Shown here: positions 42,468 through 50,953 of the stretch, in pieces
Position numbering within the stretch: position 1 is the first letter of the stretch
How the letters are laid out: every line of letters begins with the position of its first letter
NCBI GenBank assembly: GCA_031373255.1
Contig: JANMMJ010000120.1
Coordinates: 1-55,427 of the forward strand
DNA: 55,427 bases
Direction: 5' to 3'
Origin: JANMMJ01 sp031373255
Lineage (GTDB): Bacteria > Pseudomonadota > Alphaproteobacteria > Rhizobiales > Aestuariivirgaceae
Position numbers and translations under genes: made by a program
Notes under the pieces: model-generated
The model's input: only the letters and a program-made list of their open reading frames with translations
Database searches by the model: none
What the model was told of the DNA's origin: nothing

Positions 42468-44789
42468 CTATAAACGGGCAAAGGCGCGGTCAATTGCGGC
42501 AATTGCCATGTCCGCCTGCCCACGGTTCAAGACGACAGGCGGGCGAATCTTGATGATGTTCGACAACCTTCCCTCGCCCCCAACCAACACTCCCTCATCG
42601 CGAACAAGACTGAGCAGGCGCTTGATCTCGGCCGTGGCAGGCTCGCGAGTTGAATGGTCACGCACGAGCTCCATGCCGACTGCCAGCCCAACGCCACGAA
42701 CGTCACCGATCAGGCCATGGCGGCCCTTGAGGTTGAGCAGGCCCTGGCGCAGATACTCGCCCGTGCTCCGGGCATTCTCGATGAGATTTTCATCGCGTAT
42801 GACGTCGAGCACCGCAAGACCCGCAGCGCAGGAAACATTGTTGCCGCCGAAGGTCGAGAAGAAAGCGGTGGATTTGGTGAAATGCTCCAGAATTTCGGGA
42901 CGGGTCAGGACAACGCCAATCGGATGACCATTGCCGGCAGGTTTTCCAATAGTGATGAAGTCGGGCACCACACCATGGTGCTGATGCCCCCACATGGCCG
43001 TTCCCATGCGGCCAAAGCCCGACTGCACCTCATCGGCGATGAACAGACCCCCCGCCGCACGGACCTTGCCGCAAACCGCCTGAAGATAACCTTTCGGCGC
43101 ATCAAGCATTCCATTGGTCATGAAGGCGGAATCGATCATCACCGCGGTAACGCCGTATCCGTGCTCATCGAGATCGCGAATGGGCGGGTCGGCGAGCGCT
43201 GCATATCGTTGAGCAAGATCGGGTTCGCCTCTCCTGTAAGGCCCGCGGTAATCGTCTGGCGGCGGAATGACGCGAATGTGCGGCGCCAGCGGTGCATCGG
43301 GCGCGTTGGACGGCGAGAAACAATCGATGGCATCGGTGATGCCGTGATAGGCAAAATCCATAGCGAGTCCACCTGACTTGCCGGTCCAGGCTTTGGCGAG
43401 GCGCCAGGCTACGTCATTGGCCTCGCTTCCCGAATTGACATAGAGCACGGCAGAGAGGCTCGGATGAGCTGTAGCCACCAGGCGTTCGGCGTAGGCGATG
43501 GCCTCATCCGTCACGTAACGGGTATTGGTGTTCAATGTCCGCGCCTGCCGGGCAATCGCCTCGGCAACATAGGGGTGGCAATGGCCGACATGAGGCACGT
43601 TATTGTAGCAGTCGAGATAGCGGCGGCCGGTTGAATCATGCAGCCAGACGCCCTCACCCCGCACCATGTGCAGCGGTGGGTCGTAGAACAAGTAGAGCTT
43701 TTCGCCCATTACTGCGTGGCGCCGGGTCAGCATCTCCGGCAGTTTTTCAGCCGTTGTGGATTTTTTAGGGGGAAAGGCAGCGGCTCGGCGTACGAGTGTC
43801 TCGAATTCGGAGCGCTTCGCACGGAGCGCTTCCACGACCTTGAAACTGCGGCTGCCAAAGGACTGCAGATAACCCTCCGCCGGAATGCTGTTGCTGGCAC
43901 GGAGCGCAGTGATGATTGGCGTCATGACAAGACGCACTTCGACCAGATCGAGGAGCACGCCGAGTTCATCTTCCTCGAGCGGCGTCACCTCCCGGTAACC
44001 GCCAATGAGCGACAACAAGATCGGCTCAGGATCTTGGCCAGACTCAAGGAAATCGGCGATCAGATTTGCCAGGTCCTGAACCAGAACTGCGTGGACAAGG
44101 TCACCGAAATCGATAATGCCCGATATCGCGCCAGACTGATCGGCGAGTACATTCCACGGGTGGACATCGCCGTGGATGATCTGGCTGCGCAAGAATTCAA
44201 GCCGCGGCAACGTGTTATCGCGGAAATCGCCAAGCACGGCGCGCGCCAGTGCACGGTTTTCTTCGGGTAGCAAGTGAACATGATCGAGCAGGTCAGCAGC
44301 TCGGCGATTGTCCCAGATCAGCGGGCGCGCAGCCGGTGCCGCGTGCACAAAGCCCCGCAAGGCCCGGCCAAGGCGGGCGACCAGAGAACCGAGTTGGCGC
44401 AATCGTTCAGGTGCAATCGACACATTGCCCAGGACATTTCCAGAGAGATATGACAGCGCCAGCGTCAGATGGGCATGGCCCTGGTCATCGAGCAGAACAG
44501 GGGCGATATCGCCGCTGATATCACGGCGCAACCGTGGAACCGGCAAAGCAGGATCAGTACGGGCGATATGTTCCAATGCAAGAGCCTGGCAAAGGATTGA
44601 ATCTGCGGGCTCGTGTGGATTGCAGACCTTCAGGGTCCAGTTTGCCCCGCCCGGCTCCACGACACGAAAATTCTGGTCGCGTTCGCCTTCAAGCCGGGAC
44701 CAGGAACCTGCAATGCCATACTTGTCCCGTGCGAATGCCTGGAGCCGCGCATCGTCGAAAGCCGGGGGTACAAAATTCTGAAGATTCAT
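42468..44789 (-). CDS. Fused APH-type kinase and class III aminotransferase (phospho-lyase-like)
   Basis: The 773-aa product (MNLQNFVPPAFDD, ATG at 44789) joins two enzymes. Residues about 25-300 are an aminoglycoside-phosphotransferase/choline-kinase domain with Lys54, HGDVHPWN (206-213) and GIIDFGD (DFG Asp227). Residues about 345-770 are a class III PLP enzyme with Lys616 in IGKPAGNGHP, plus NVPHVGHCHP and LNTNTRY. The second half resembles ethanolamine-phosphate or 5-phosphohydroxylysine phospho-lyases, the first half hydroxylysine kinase. The fusion could phosphorylate an amino alcohol and then eliminate phosphate and ammonia. It sits inside the polyamine operon, behind a terminator. The substrate is unknown. 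Confidence 0.85.
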   Translation of the reverse strand: MNLQNFVPPAFDDARLQAFARDKYGIAGSWSRLEGERDQNFRVVEPGGANWTLKVCNPHEPADSILCQALALEHIARTDPALPVPRLRRDISGDIAPVLLDDQGHAHLTLALSYLSGNVLGNVSIAPERLRQLGSLVARLGRALRGFVHAAPAARPLIWDNRRAADLLDHVHLLPEENRALARAVLGDFRDNTLPRLEFLRSQIIHGDVHPWNVLADQSGAISGIIDFGDLVHAVLVQDLANLIADFLESGQDPEPILLSLIGGYREVTPLEEDELGVLLDLVEVRLVMTPIITALRASNSIPAEGYLQSFGSRSFKVVEALRAKRSEFETLVRRAAAFPPKKSTTAEKLPEMLTRRHAVMGEKLYLFYDPPLHMVRGEGVWLHDSTGRRYLDCYNNVPHVGHCHPYVAEAIARQARTLNTNTRYVTDEAIAYAERLVATAHPSLSAVLYVNSGSEANDVAWRLAKAWTGKSGGLAMDFAYHGITDAIDCFSPSNAPDAPLAPHIRVIPPPDDYRGPYRRGEPDLAQRYAALADPPIRDLDEHGYGVTAVMIDSAFMTNGMLDAPKGYLQAVCGKVRAAGGLFIADEVQSGFGRMGTAMWGHQHHGVVPDFITIGKPAGNGHPIGVVLTRPEILEHFTKSTAFFSTFGGNNVSCAAGLAVLDVIRDENLIENARSTGEYLRQGLLNLKGRHGLIGDVRGVGLAVGMELVRDHSTREPATAEIKRLLSLVRDEGVLVGGEGRLSNIIKIRPPVVLNRGQADMAIAAIDRAFARL

Positions 44790-44821
44790 CTTGGCCTCTT
44801 TATCCCAGTTTTCTTGCCGGC

Positions 44822-44855
44822 AAACAAAAAATGGGCGGCACAAACTGCACCGCCC
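44822..44855 (-). terminator. Rho-independent terminator after the binding-protein gene
   Basis: On the minus strand GGGCGG (44855-44850) pairs with CCGCCC (44838-44833), followed by ATTTTTTGTTTG. It lies 22 bp after the binding-protein stop and before the fused kinase gene. It would lower expression of the downstream genes relative to the abundant periplasmic protein. Confidence 0.7.
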
Positions 44856-44877
44856 ACTGTGGTCTTGCAAAACGAAA

Positions 44878-45960
44878 TCAGGCGGCCTGTATACGCGTCC
44901 AGATTTCGTCGCGAACCTTGGTCGCTTCCTCGCCGAGGTATAGACCCGGCTCGCATTTGGCGATAATTTCGGCTGGCGGGAAAATCGAGGGATTTTCAGT
45001 ATATGACTTGTCCATCAGCGCCTTGGCAGCGGCGTTGGCTGTCGCATACTGGATGGTTTCGGCAATATGCTTGCCGGCTTCTGCCCCGTAAACGTAGTTC
45101 AGGAAGGCATGGGCATTTTCGGGGTGTGGTGCACCCGTGGGAATTGCCAGTGTATCCTGCCAAAGCAAAGCGCCTTCGGTGGGGACCGAATAGGCCAAAT
45201 CGTCGTCCTCAGCCATGACCTGGATGATGTCGCCGTTCCACTCCATGCAGGCATCAACCTCGCCTGAGGCCAATAAATCCTGGCCATTGTCGTCTGCAAA
45301 GACCTTGACGTGCTTCTTCTGCGCGATCAGCAGCTCTTCCGCCTTTTTCAGCTCATCGGCATTCGTTGAGTTGAAAGAATAGCCAAGATACTTCAGGGAG
45401 CAGCCAATCACATTCTGCGCGTCGCCAAGAAGCGATATCTTGCCGGCCATCTTGTCGGAATCGAGCAGCAACTTCCAACTATCGATCACGCCGCCATCCA
45501 CCTTCGACTTGCGGTAACCGACACCCAGCGTACCCCACATGTAAGGCAGCGAATACTTGCGGCCTGGATCAAATGCGGCGTCCTGGAACGGCTTGTCGAT
45601 ATTGGCCATGTTCGGGATCTTGGAGTGATCGATGGGCTGAACCATATTGGCCTTCATCATGCGCTCGAGATTATCGTTCGTGGGAACGATGACATCGTAG
45701 CCAGGATTGCCACCCTTGAGCTTGGCGAACAGTTCGTCATTGTCGGCAAACAGGTCAAGTTTGGTCTCGATGCCGGTCTCCGTCTGGAAATCTGCAAGGG
45801 TGTTCGTGCCGATATAGGTATCCCAGTTGTACAGGTTGAGTTTTTTCTCCTCCTCCGCAAGGGAGAAACGCGGAAGGAAGGTCACTCCGACAGCAAGCGC
45901 GCCTGCTCCTTTCAGGATGGCGCGGCGGCTCGGACTGAAGCGTGGACGGAATGTAGCCAT
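44878..45960 (-). CDS. potF: Periplasmic polyamine-binding protein (PotF/PotD type)
   Basis: The 360-aa product has an N-terminal twin-arginine-like export signal (SRRAILKGAGALAVGVTFLP, cleavage near Ala35). The mature part has the polyamine-binding fold: LNLYNWDTYIGTNTLADFQ, YDVIVPTNDNLERMM and YMWGTLGVGYRKSKVDGG, with aromatic and acidic residues that hold amines. It delivers putrescine or spermidine to PotHI. It is the most promoter-proximal transporter gene, after the aminotransferase, and is followed by a terminator. Confidence 0.9.
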   Translation of the reverse strand: MATFRPRFSPSRRAILKGAGALAVGVTFLPRFSLAEEEKKLNLYNWDTYIGTNTLADFQTETGIETKLDLFADNDELFAKLKGGNPGYDVIVPTNDNLERMMKANMVQPIDHSKIPNMANIDKPFQDAAFDPGRKYSLPYMWGTLGVGYRKSKVDGGVIDSWKLLLDSDKMAGKISLLGDAQNVIGCSLKYLGYSFNSTNADELKKAEELLIAQKKHVKVFADDNGQDLLASGEVDACMEWNGDIIQVMAEDDDLAYSVPTEGALLWQDTLAIPTGAPHPENAHAFLNYVYGAEAGKHIAETIQYATANAAAKALMDKSYTENPSIFPPAEIIAKCEPGLYLGEEATKVRDEIWTRIQAA

Positions 45961-45995
45961 AGTGGTTGTCGCTCCTTCGTGAGCATTTGAGAGGT

Positions 45996-46068
45996 GGGAC
46001 GCCGGACCATTTCTCTCTTGTGCGTCCCGGTGGGCCGGAAAAATCCGCGTACTGATGAGATATCATCA
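45996..46068. promoter_or_regulatory. Inverted repeats in the potF leader
   Basis: Two inverted repeats lie upstream of potF: GGGACGC/GCGTCCC (45996-46002 and 46022-46028, 19-base loop) and TGATGA-GATA-TCATCA (46053-46068). The second looks like an operator for a dimeric regulator; the first could form a leader hairpin. The ribosome-binding site AAGGAGC lies near the start. No regulator is identified. Confidence 0.35.
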
Positions 46069-46103
46069 ACACGGCGGGATTCAAATTATTTCGTTGTGCG
46101 ACT

Positions 46104-47489
46104 TTAGCTCATTTCGCCCTTCACGTCCGCGTACGTTGCGTCAAGAGCCTTGCGGGCCAACTGGACCAGCGTGTCGATTTCCTTCTTGGAAACAACCAGT
46201 GGTGGCGCGACCACCATGGTGTCCCAACAGGCCCGCATGATCAGTCCATTGGCCGTCGCGTGATTCCGGCATATCCCGCCGACACGCCCCGACTCGGTGA
46301 AGCGCTCGCGGGTTTTCTTGTCCTTGCACAATTCGATAGCGCCAATCAGGCCGACGGATCGCGTCTCGCCTACTATTGAATGATCGCTCAGACTCTTCAG
46401 GCCTTCGGCGAGGTAGGGGCCAAGTTCCCGGGTCCGCTCAACAAGCTTTTCACGCTCGATAATATTGATGTTCTCAAGGGCAACCGCAGCGGCCACAGGA
46501 TGGCCTGCGTAGGTCATGCCATGATAGAACTCGCCGCCGAGTTCGAAGAATTCATTCAGAATATGGTCAGCAAAGGCAACGGCGCCAATGGTCTGATAGC
46601 CCGATGACAGGCCCTTGGCCATGGGGACAATATCGGGATTGAAGCCCATGGTTTCGAATCCCCACCAATTGCCGGTGCGGCCGAAGCCGCAGATCACTTC
46701 GTCGGAAATCAGCAACACGCCATACTTGCGGCAGATCCGCTCAACTTCCGGCCAATAGGTGCTGGGAGGTATGATGACACCCCCTGCGCCCTGAATAGGC
46801 TCGCCTATGAAGGCGGCGACGTTTTCCGGCCCAAGCTCAAGGATCTTCTTTTCAACCTCTGCTGCAGCCTCAAGGCCGAAATCCTCCGGCGACTTGTCAC
46901 CGCCAAAATCAAACCAATGCGGCTGCTGGACATGGTGGAAACCGGGAAGCGGCAGCCCGCCCTGAGCGTGCATTCCCTCCATACCGCCGAGGCTGGCGGC
47001 AATCATGGTCGAGCCGTGGTAGCCACGGCGCCGGCCGATGAAATGCTGGCGGTAGGGCTTGCCCTTGAGCGCCCAATAGTGCCGGACGAAACGGACGATG
47101 GTATCGTTCGATTCCGAGCCCGAATTGGTGAAGAAAATGTGCTGGAAGCGCTTCGGCATGACCGAGGAAATCTTTGCCGCCAGTTCGGTTGCCGGTACGG
47201 TCGTCGATTTGAAGAAGGTGTTGTAGTACGGCAAATCGAGCATCTGCAGATACGCCACCTCGGCCAGTTCCTTGCGGCCGTAACCCACATTCACGCACCA
47301 CAAGCCGGCCATGCCGTCGAGCAATTTGTTGCCGTTGGCATCCCAAATCCACACGCCATCGGCATGGGTGACGACACGAGGGCCACCATCGGCGTGTAAG
47401 GTCTTGTGGTCGGTGAAGGGATGGAAATGATGCTCAATATCGGAACGGACGATCTCGGCCACATTCAAATTCTTGGTCTGCGCAGTCAT
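46104..47489 (-). CDS. Class III aminotransferase, putrescine-pyruvate (SpuC) type
   Basis: This 461-aa PLP enzyme has FHPFTDH, GMAGLWCVNVGYGR, FFTNSGSESNDTIVRFVRHYW, LISDEVICGFGRTG (Asp for PLP) and the Lys in PMAKGLSSGYQ. The family comprises omega-aminotransferases that pass the terminal amino group of putrescine, beta-alanine or taurine to pyruvate. Position at the head of the pot operon favours putrescine or spermidine; taurine (Tpa) is the main alternative and would complete the sulfonate route. AGGAGA precedes the start at 47489. Confidence 0.82.
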   Translation of the reverse strand: MTAQTKNLNVAEIVRSDIEHHFHPFTDHKTLHADGGPRVVTHADGVWIWDANGNKLLDGMAGLWCVNVGYGRKELAEVAYLQMLDLPYYNTFFKSTTVPATELAAKISSVMPKRFQHIFFTNSGSESNDTIVRFVRHYWALKGKPYRQHFIGRRRGYHGSTMIAASLGGMEGMHAQGGLPLPGFHHVQQPHWFDFGGDKSPEDFGLEAAAEVEKKILELGPENVAAFIGEPIQGAGGVIIPPSTYWPEVERICRKYGVLLISDEVICGFGRTGNWWGFETMGFNPDIVPMAKGLSSGYQTIGAVAFADHILNEFFELGGEFYHGMTYAGHPVAAAVALENINIIEREKLVERTRELGPYLAEGLKSLSDHSIVGETRSVGLIGAIELCKDKKTRERFTESGRVGGICRNHATANGLIMRACWDTMVVAPPLVVSKKEIDTLVQLARKALDATYADVKGEMS

Positions 47490-47510
47490 GCAATTCTCCT
47501 GACGGGATAC

Positions 47511-47534
47511 ACAAAATCTGGCCCTCGGCGGGCC
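47511..47534 (-). terminator. Terminator-like hairpin upstream of the aminotransferase
   Basis: GGCCC-GCCGA-GGGCC (47534-47520 on the minus strand) is followed by AGATTTTGT. It lies between a candidate 34-aa ORF and the aminotransferase start, so it could terminate or attenuate transcription into the operon. Confidence 0.4.
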
Positions 47535-47561
47535 GGCGAAGCGTAAAAAAGTCAGGAGAGG

Positions 47562-47666
47562 CTACGGCTTGTAACCGATACGAGCGCAATGGAGCATAAC
47601 GTCATCGTAGTTGGTCTTCGACCAGAGCGGAACGACTTCGCCGGATGCTGTAATGCAGTAGCACAT
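47562..47666 (-). CDS. Candidate 34-aa small protein or leader peptide
   Basis: A short frame in the leader of the aminotransferase gene reads MCYCITASGEVVPLWSKT and ends HCARIGYKP. Its codons are GC3-typical for the window and the sequence (two Cys at 2 and 4, Trp15, Tyr20) looks protein-like rather than random. Only a weak ribosome-binding site (AAGCAGG) precedes it. It could be a leader peptide coupled to the hairpin at 47511-47534 or an independent small protein. I do not recognise it. Confidence 0.35.
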   Translation of the reverse strand: MCYCITASGEVVPLWSKTNYDDVMLHCARIGYKP

Positions 47667-47771
47667 GGCCTGCTTATGGCACTATCACCGTGAAATCGCA
47701 AGTTTTACGAGGTTTTGCTTGCACCACTTTGAAATTCAGGCACATTATTGCAGTGCACAACAGGGGTGAGG

Positions 47772-49187
47772 ATGGGCGAAGTCTTCAACGAGATGACGGG
47801 AGGCGGCGAGAACGTCCGTGAACCGTATCGCCGTGTTGAAGGATGGCTCAAGCAACTCGGCAAATCGGATGTGCGGAGGGCGTTGCGCGAAGCTGAAGAA
47901 ATCTTCAGGCGCCAGGGCATCACCTTCGCGGTCTACGGGGACCACAAGGCCTCGGAGCGGCTGATCCCCTTCGATATCGTGCCACGCATATTCTCTGCTT
48001 CGGAATGGCGGAAGCTGTCGGCGGGAATTGAGCAGCGGGTGCGCGCCCTGAACGCGTTCGTCCACGACATCTATCACCGCCAGGAAATTTTGCGCTCGGG
48101 CCGGGTTCCGGCCGAGATCATCATACAGAACGATGCTTTCGTGGCTGAGATGGTCGGTGTCAATCCAGCGCGCGGCGTCTATGCCCACATCATCGGCATC
48201 GACATCGTGCGGGTGGGGCTGAACGATTTTTACGTGCTGGAGGATAATTGCAGGACCCCTTCAGGCGTTTCCTACATGCTCGAAGACCGGGAAGCGATGA
48301 TGTATCTGTTTCCCGAGCTTTTCGCGCAGCATCGCATTGCGCCTGTCGAGAACTATCCGGCGATGCTGCGCAAAACGCTGGAAAGTGTAGCGCCGGCAGG
48401 TTGCGATGGAGAGCCCACAATTGCTGTGCTCACGCCCGGCATTCACAACTCGGCGTTCTTCGAGCACGCGTTTCTTGCCGATGAAATGGGGGTTGAGCTT
48501 TGCGAGGGTGGCGATCTGTTTGTGTCAGATGGCTATCTCTATATGCGGACGACGCAGGAACCGAAGCGCGTCGATGTGGTCTATAGGCGGATCGACGACA
48601 TTTATCTCGACCCGCTCAGCTTCAAACCCGACTCGGCGTTGGGCGTTCCAGGGATCTTCGATCTCTACCGCGCGGGCCGCGTAACGCTGGTCAACGCGCC
48701 CGGTACAGGCATTGCCGACGACAAGGCGATTTACACTTATCTTCCTGATATTATTGAGTTCTATACTGGCCAGAAGCCGTTGCTCAAGAATGTGCCGACG
48801 TGGCGCTGCGGCGATGCCAAGGATCTGGCCTATGTGCTTGAGCACCTACCCGAACTGGTGGTGAAAGAGGTGCACGGCTCTGGCGGCTACGGCATGCTGG
48901 TTGGTCCAACCTCGTCCAAGAAAGAAATCGAGGAGTTTCGCGCCAAGCTGAAGAGCCGCCCCAAAAACTACATCGCGCAGCCGACACTGGCGCTCTCCGC
49001 AGTTCCTACCTTCACCAATTCCGGCGTAGCACCGCGGCACGTCGATCTCCGGCCCTTCGTGCTCTCCGGAGACCAGGTGCGGGTGACGCCTGGCGGCCTT
49101 ACCCGGGTGGCATTGAAGAAGGGGTCTCTGGTGGTCAATTCCAGCCAGGGCGGCGGCACCAAAGACACCTGGGTTCTGGAGGATTAG
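47772..49187 (+). CDS. Circularly permuted ATP-grasp ligase
   Basis: The 471-aa product starts at MGEVFNEMTGG (GGGGTGAGG directly upstream). It matches the circularly permuted ATP-grasp (type 2) family: FAVYGDHKASERLIPFDIVPRI near the N-terminus, YVLEDNCRTPSGVSYMLEDR, VDVVYRRIDDIYLDPL and a C-terminal FVKEV-like VKEVHGSGGYGMLVGP with SSQGGGTKDTWV. Such enzymes are proposed to make amide bonds in an unidentified peptide or tag. It is the first gene of a four-gene operon with alpha-E, transglutaminase and Anbu. The substrate is unknown. Confidence 0.9.
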   Translation: MGEVFNEMTGGGENVREPYRRVEGWLKQLGKSDVRRALREAEEIFRRQGITFAVYGDHKASERLIPFDIVPRIFSASEWRKLSAGIEQRVRALNAFVHDIYHRQEILRSGRVPAEIIIQNDAFVAEMVGVNPARGVYAHIIGIDIVRVGLNDFYVLEDNCRTPSGVSYMLEDREAMMYLFPELFAQHRIAPVENYPAMLRKTLESVAPAGCDGEPTIAVLTPGIHNSAFFEHAFLADEMGVELCEGGDLFVSDGYLYMRTTQEPKRVDVVYRRIDDIYLDPLSFKPDSALGVPGIFDLYRAGRVTLVNAPGTGIADDKAIYTYLPDIIEFYTGQKPLLKNVPTWRCGDAKDLAYVLEHLPELVVKEVHGSGGYGMLVGPTSSKKEIEEFRAKLKSRPKNYIAQPTLALSAVPTFTNSGVAPRHVDLRPFVLSGDQVRVTPGGLTRVALKKGSLVVNSSQGGGTKDTWVLED

Positions 49188-49189
49188 CG

Positions 49190-50137
49190 ATGCTGGGCCG
49201 CACCGCCTCCTCGCTCTACTGGATGTCGCGCTATGTGGAACGGGCCGAAAGCATGGCCCGCCTCATTGAAGTCGCGTACCGGATTTCGCTGATGCCAAGT
49301 GCCATCGAAGGACACCAGGACGAGTGGCGCTCGACGCTCAAAAGTGCGGCATGCGAGTGGGGCTATGACGAAAAACACCCTGAGATCAACGGGCAAAAAG
49401 TCATCGCCTTTCTTCTCTTCGACGAAGACAATTCATCCAGCGTCAAATCGTGCCTGAAGATTGCACGCAACAATGCGCGCGCGGTGCGCACTGCAATCAC
49501 GCGTGACGTCTGGGAGAGCCTGAATTCAACGTGGAACGAATTTGCCCAAGTCAAACCCTCCAACATCACTTCCGACCGCCTGCCGGGATTTCTTGAGTGG
49601 ATCAGACAGCGCTCCATGATGTTTCGCGGAGCATTGCTTGGGACGATGCTGCGCACCGATAATTACTACTTCAGCCAGCTCGGAAACTTCATCGAGCGGG
49701 CGGATACGACGGCGCGCATCCTTGACGTTAAGTATTACATCCTGCTGCCGCGTCCGGACGACGTGGGCAGCGAACTGGACATGCAGCAATGGGCGCAGGT
49801 TCTCCGCTCCGTCTCGGCGCACCGGGCGTATCGCTGGTTTTACCGCGAAAGCCGTTACCGGCCGTGGCAGGTGGCGGAGTTCCTCATGCTCAAGGATGAA
49901 TTGCCGCGCTCCCTGGTGTTTTCATACCAGTGGATCAACATCGCGCTGGAAGGGCTGGCTGAACTCTACGACTGCCGCTACGCCTGCCACGAGCAAGCGG
50001 ACAATACGTATAAGCGCCTCAGGGGAGCCAGCATGGACGAGATTTTTCAACAGGGCCTGCATGAGTTCCTGCAGGACTTCCTCAGGGCTAACGCGTCGCT
50101 ATCGGGAGCGATTGCGCGAACCTACAACTTTCCATAA
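49190..50137 (+). CDS. Alpha-E domain protein (DUF403)
   Basis: This 315-aa, mostly helical protein has the alpha-E start MLGRTASSLYWMSRYVERAESMARLIEV. Further segments are FSQLGNFIERADTTARILDVKYYILLP and AYRWFYRESRYRPWQVAEFLMLKDELPRSL. Alpha-E proteins nearly always accompany circularly permuted ATP-grasp genes; they may form a complex or modify the peptide made by the ligase. The start lies 3 bp after the ATP-grasp stop. The molecular function is not known. Confidence 0.9.
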   Translation: MLGRTASSLYWMSRYVERAESMARLIEVAYRISLMPSAIEGHQDEWRSTLKSAACEWGYDEKHPEINGQKVIAFLLFDEDNSSSVKSCLKIARNNARAVRTAITRDVWESLNSTWNEFAQVKPSNITSDRLPGFLEWIRQRSMMFRGALLGTMLRTDNYYFSQLGNFIERADTTARILDVKYYILLPRPDDVGSELDMQQWAQVLRSVSAHRAYRWFYRESRYRPWQVAEFLMLKDELPRSLVFSYQWINIALEGLAELYDCRYACHEQADNTYKRLRGASMDEIFQQGLHEFLQDFLRANASLSGAIARTYNFP

Positions 50138-50142
50138 TCATC

Positions 50143-50952
50143 ATGCGCCTGCACGTCCGTCATGAAACGCGATACACTTATACGACCGTTCCATCCTATG
50201 CAGCGCAGCGTCTCTACCTGACGCCGACGGATTTCGATACGCAGAAGACCATATCCTGGCGGATCGAAGCGCCCGGCATGGACCGGGCACTGGCCTACCG
50301 AGACGGATTCGGCAACAGCGTTCACCTCATCACCTTCAGCGGGATTTCAGGGGAGGTGCTGATCGTCGCGGACGGCATTGTCGAGTGCAGCGATGCGCAC
50401 GGCACGGTGAATGGGTTGCCCGCGACAGCTTCCGACCTGGTTTTCCTGCGGCAGACGGGATCGACGATGCCGAATGCCGGGATGCGCGGCCTTGCCGACA
50501 AGCTCAAGGCTTCCAACGCCGATCACATCGATCAACTGCATGCAATGATGAATGCGGTTCACCAGCGCGTCGCGTATGTTCTTGGCGCCACCGACGCACT
50601 GACGACCGCGGCACAATCGTTCGAGGAAGGCCGGGGGGTTTGCCAGGATCACGCCCACATCATGCTTGGCATGGCGCGCTACCTTGGCCTCCCTTCGCGC
50701 TATGTTTCCGGTTATCTGGTCACCGAGGATGGCCAGCCCGCCACGGCCAGCCATGCCTGGGCGGAGGTCAAAGTGCCCGGATTTGGCTGGATCGGGTTCG
50801 ATGCGGCAAATTCGGTTTGTCCGACGGAGCGCTATGTTAGAGTTGCCGGGGGAATCGACGCGGCGAATATTTCGCCGGTCCGGGGAACACGGCGCGGGGG
50901 ATCGGGAGAAAGCATGACAGTCGAGGTAAGCGTGCAGGTGGCGGAGCAGTGA
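50143..50952 (+). CDS. Transglutaminase-like cysteine protease
   Basis: The 269-aa protein has an N-terminal beta-sandwich part (MRLHVRHETRYTYTTVPSYAAQRLYLTP) and a transglutaminase-like catalytic core with Cys167 (EEGRGVCQDHAHIML), His204 (SHAWAEV) and Asp220 (GFDAAN). No signal peptide is seen, so it acts in the cytoplasm. In this operon type it is thought to cleave or condense the amide bonds made by the ATP-grasp protein. It follows the alpha-E gene after 5 bp. Confidence 0.9.
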   Translation: MRLHVRHETRYTYTTVPSYAAQRLYLTPTDFDTQKTISWRIEAPGMDRALAYRDGFGNSVHLITFSGISGEVLIVADGIVECSDAHGTVNGLPATASDLVFLRQTGSTMPNAGMRGLADKLKASNADHIDQLHAMMNAVHQRVAYVLGATDALTTAAQSFEEGRGVCQDHAHIMLGMARYLGLPSRYVSGYLVTEDGQPATASHAWAEVKVPGFGWIGFDAANSVCPTERYVRVAGGIDAANISPVRGTRRGGSGESMTVEVSVQVAEQ

Positions 50953-50953
50953 G

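Noticed and set aside
46104..47489. Taurine-pyruvate aminotransferase (Tpa) as the primary call
   Set aside because: Sequence family allows it, but the gene heads the polyamine transport operon 20 kb from xsc, so a putrescine-type enzyme is more likely; kept as an alternative.
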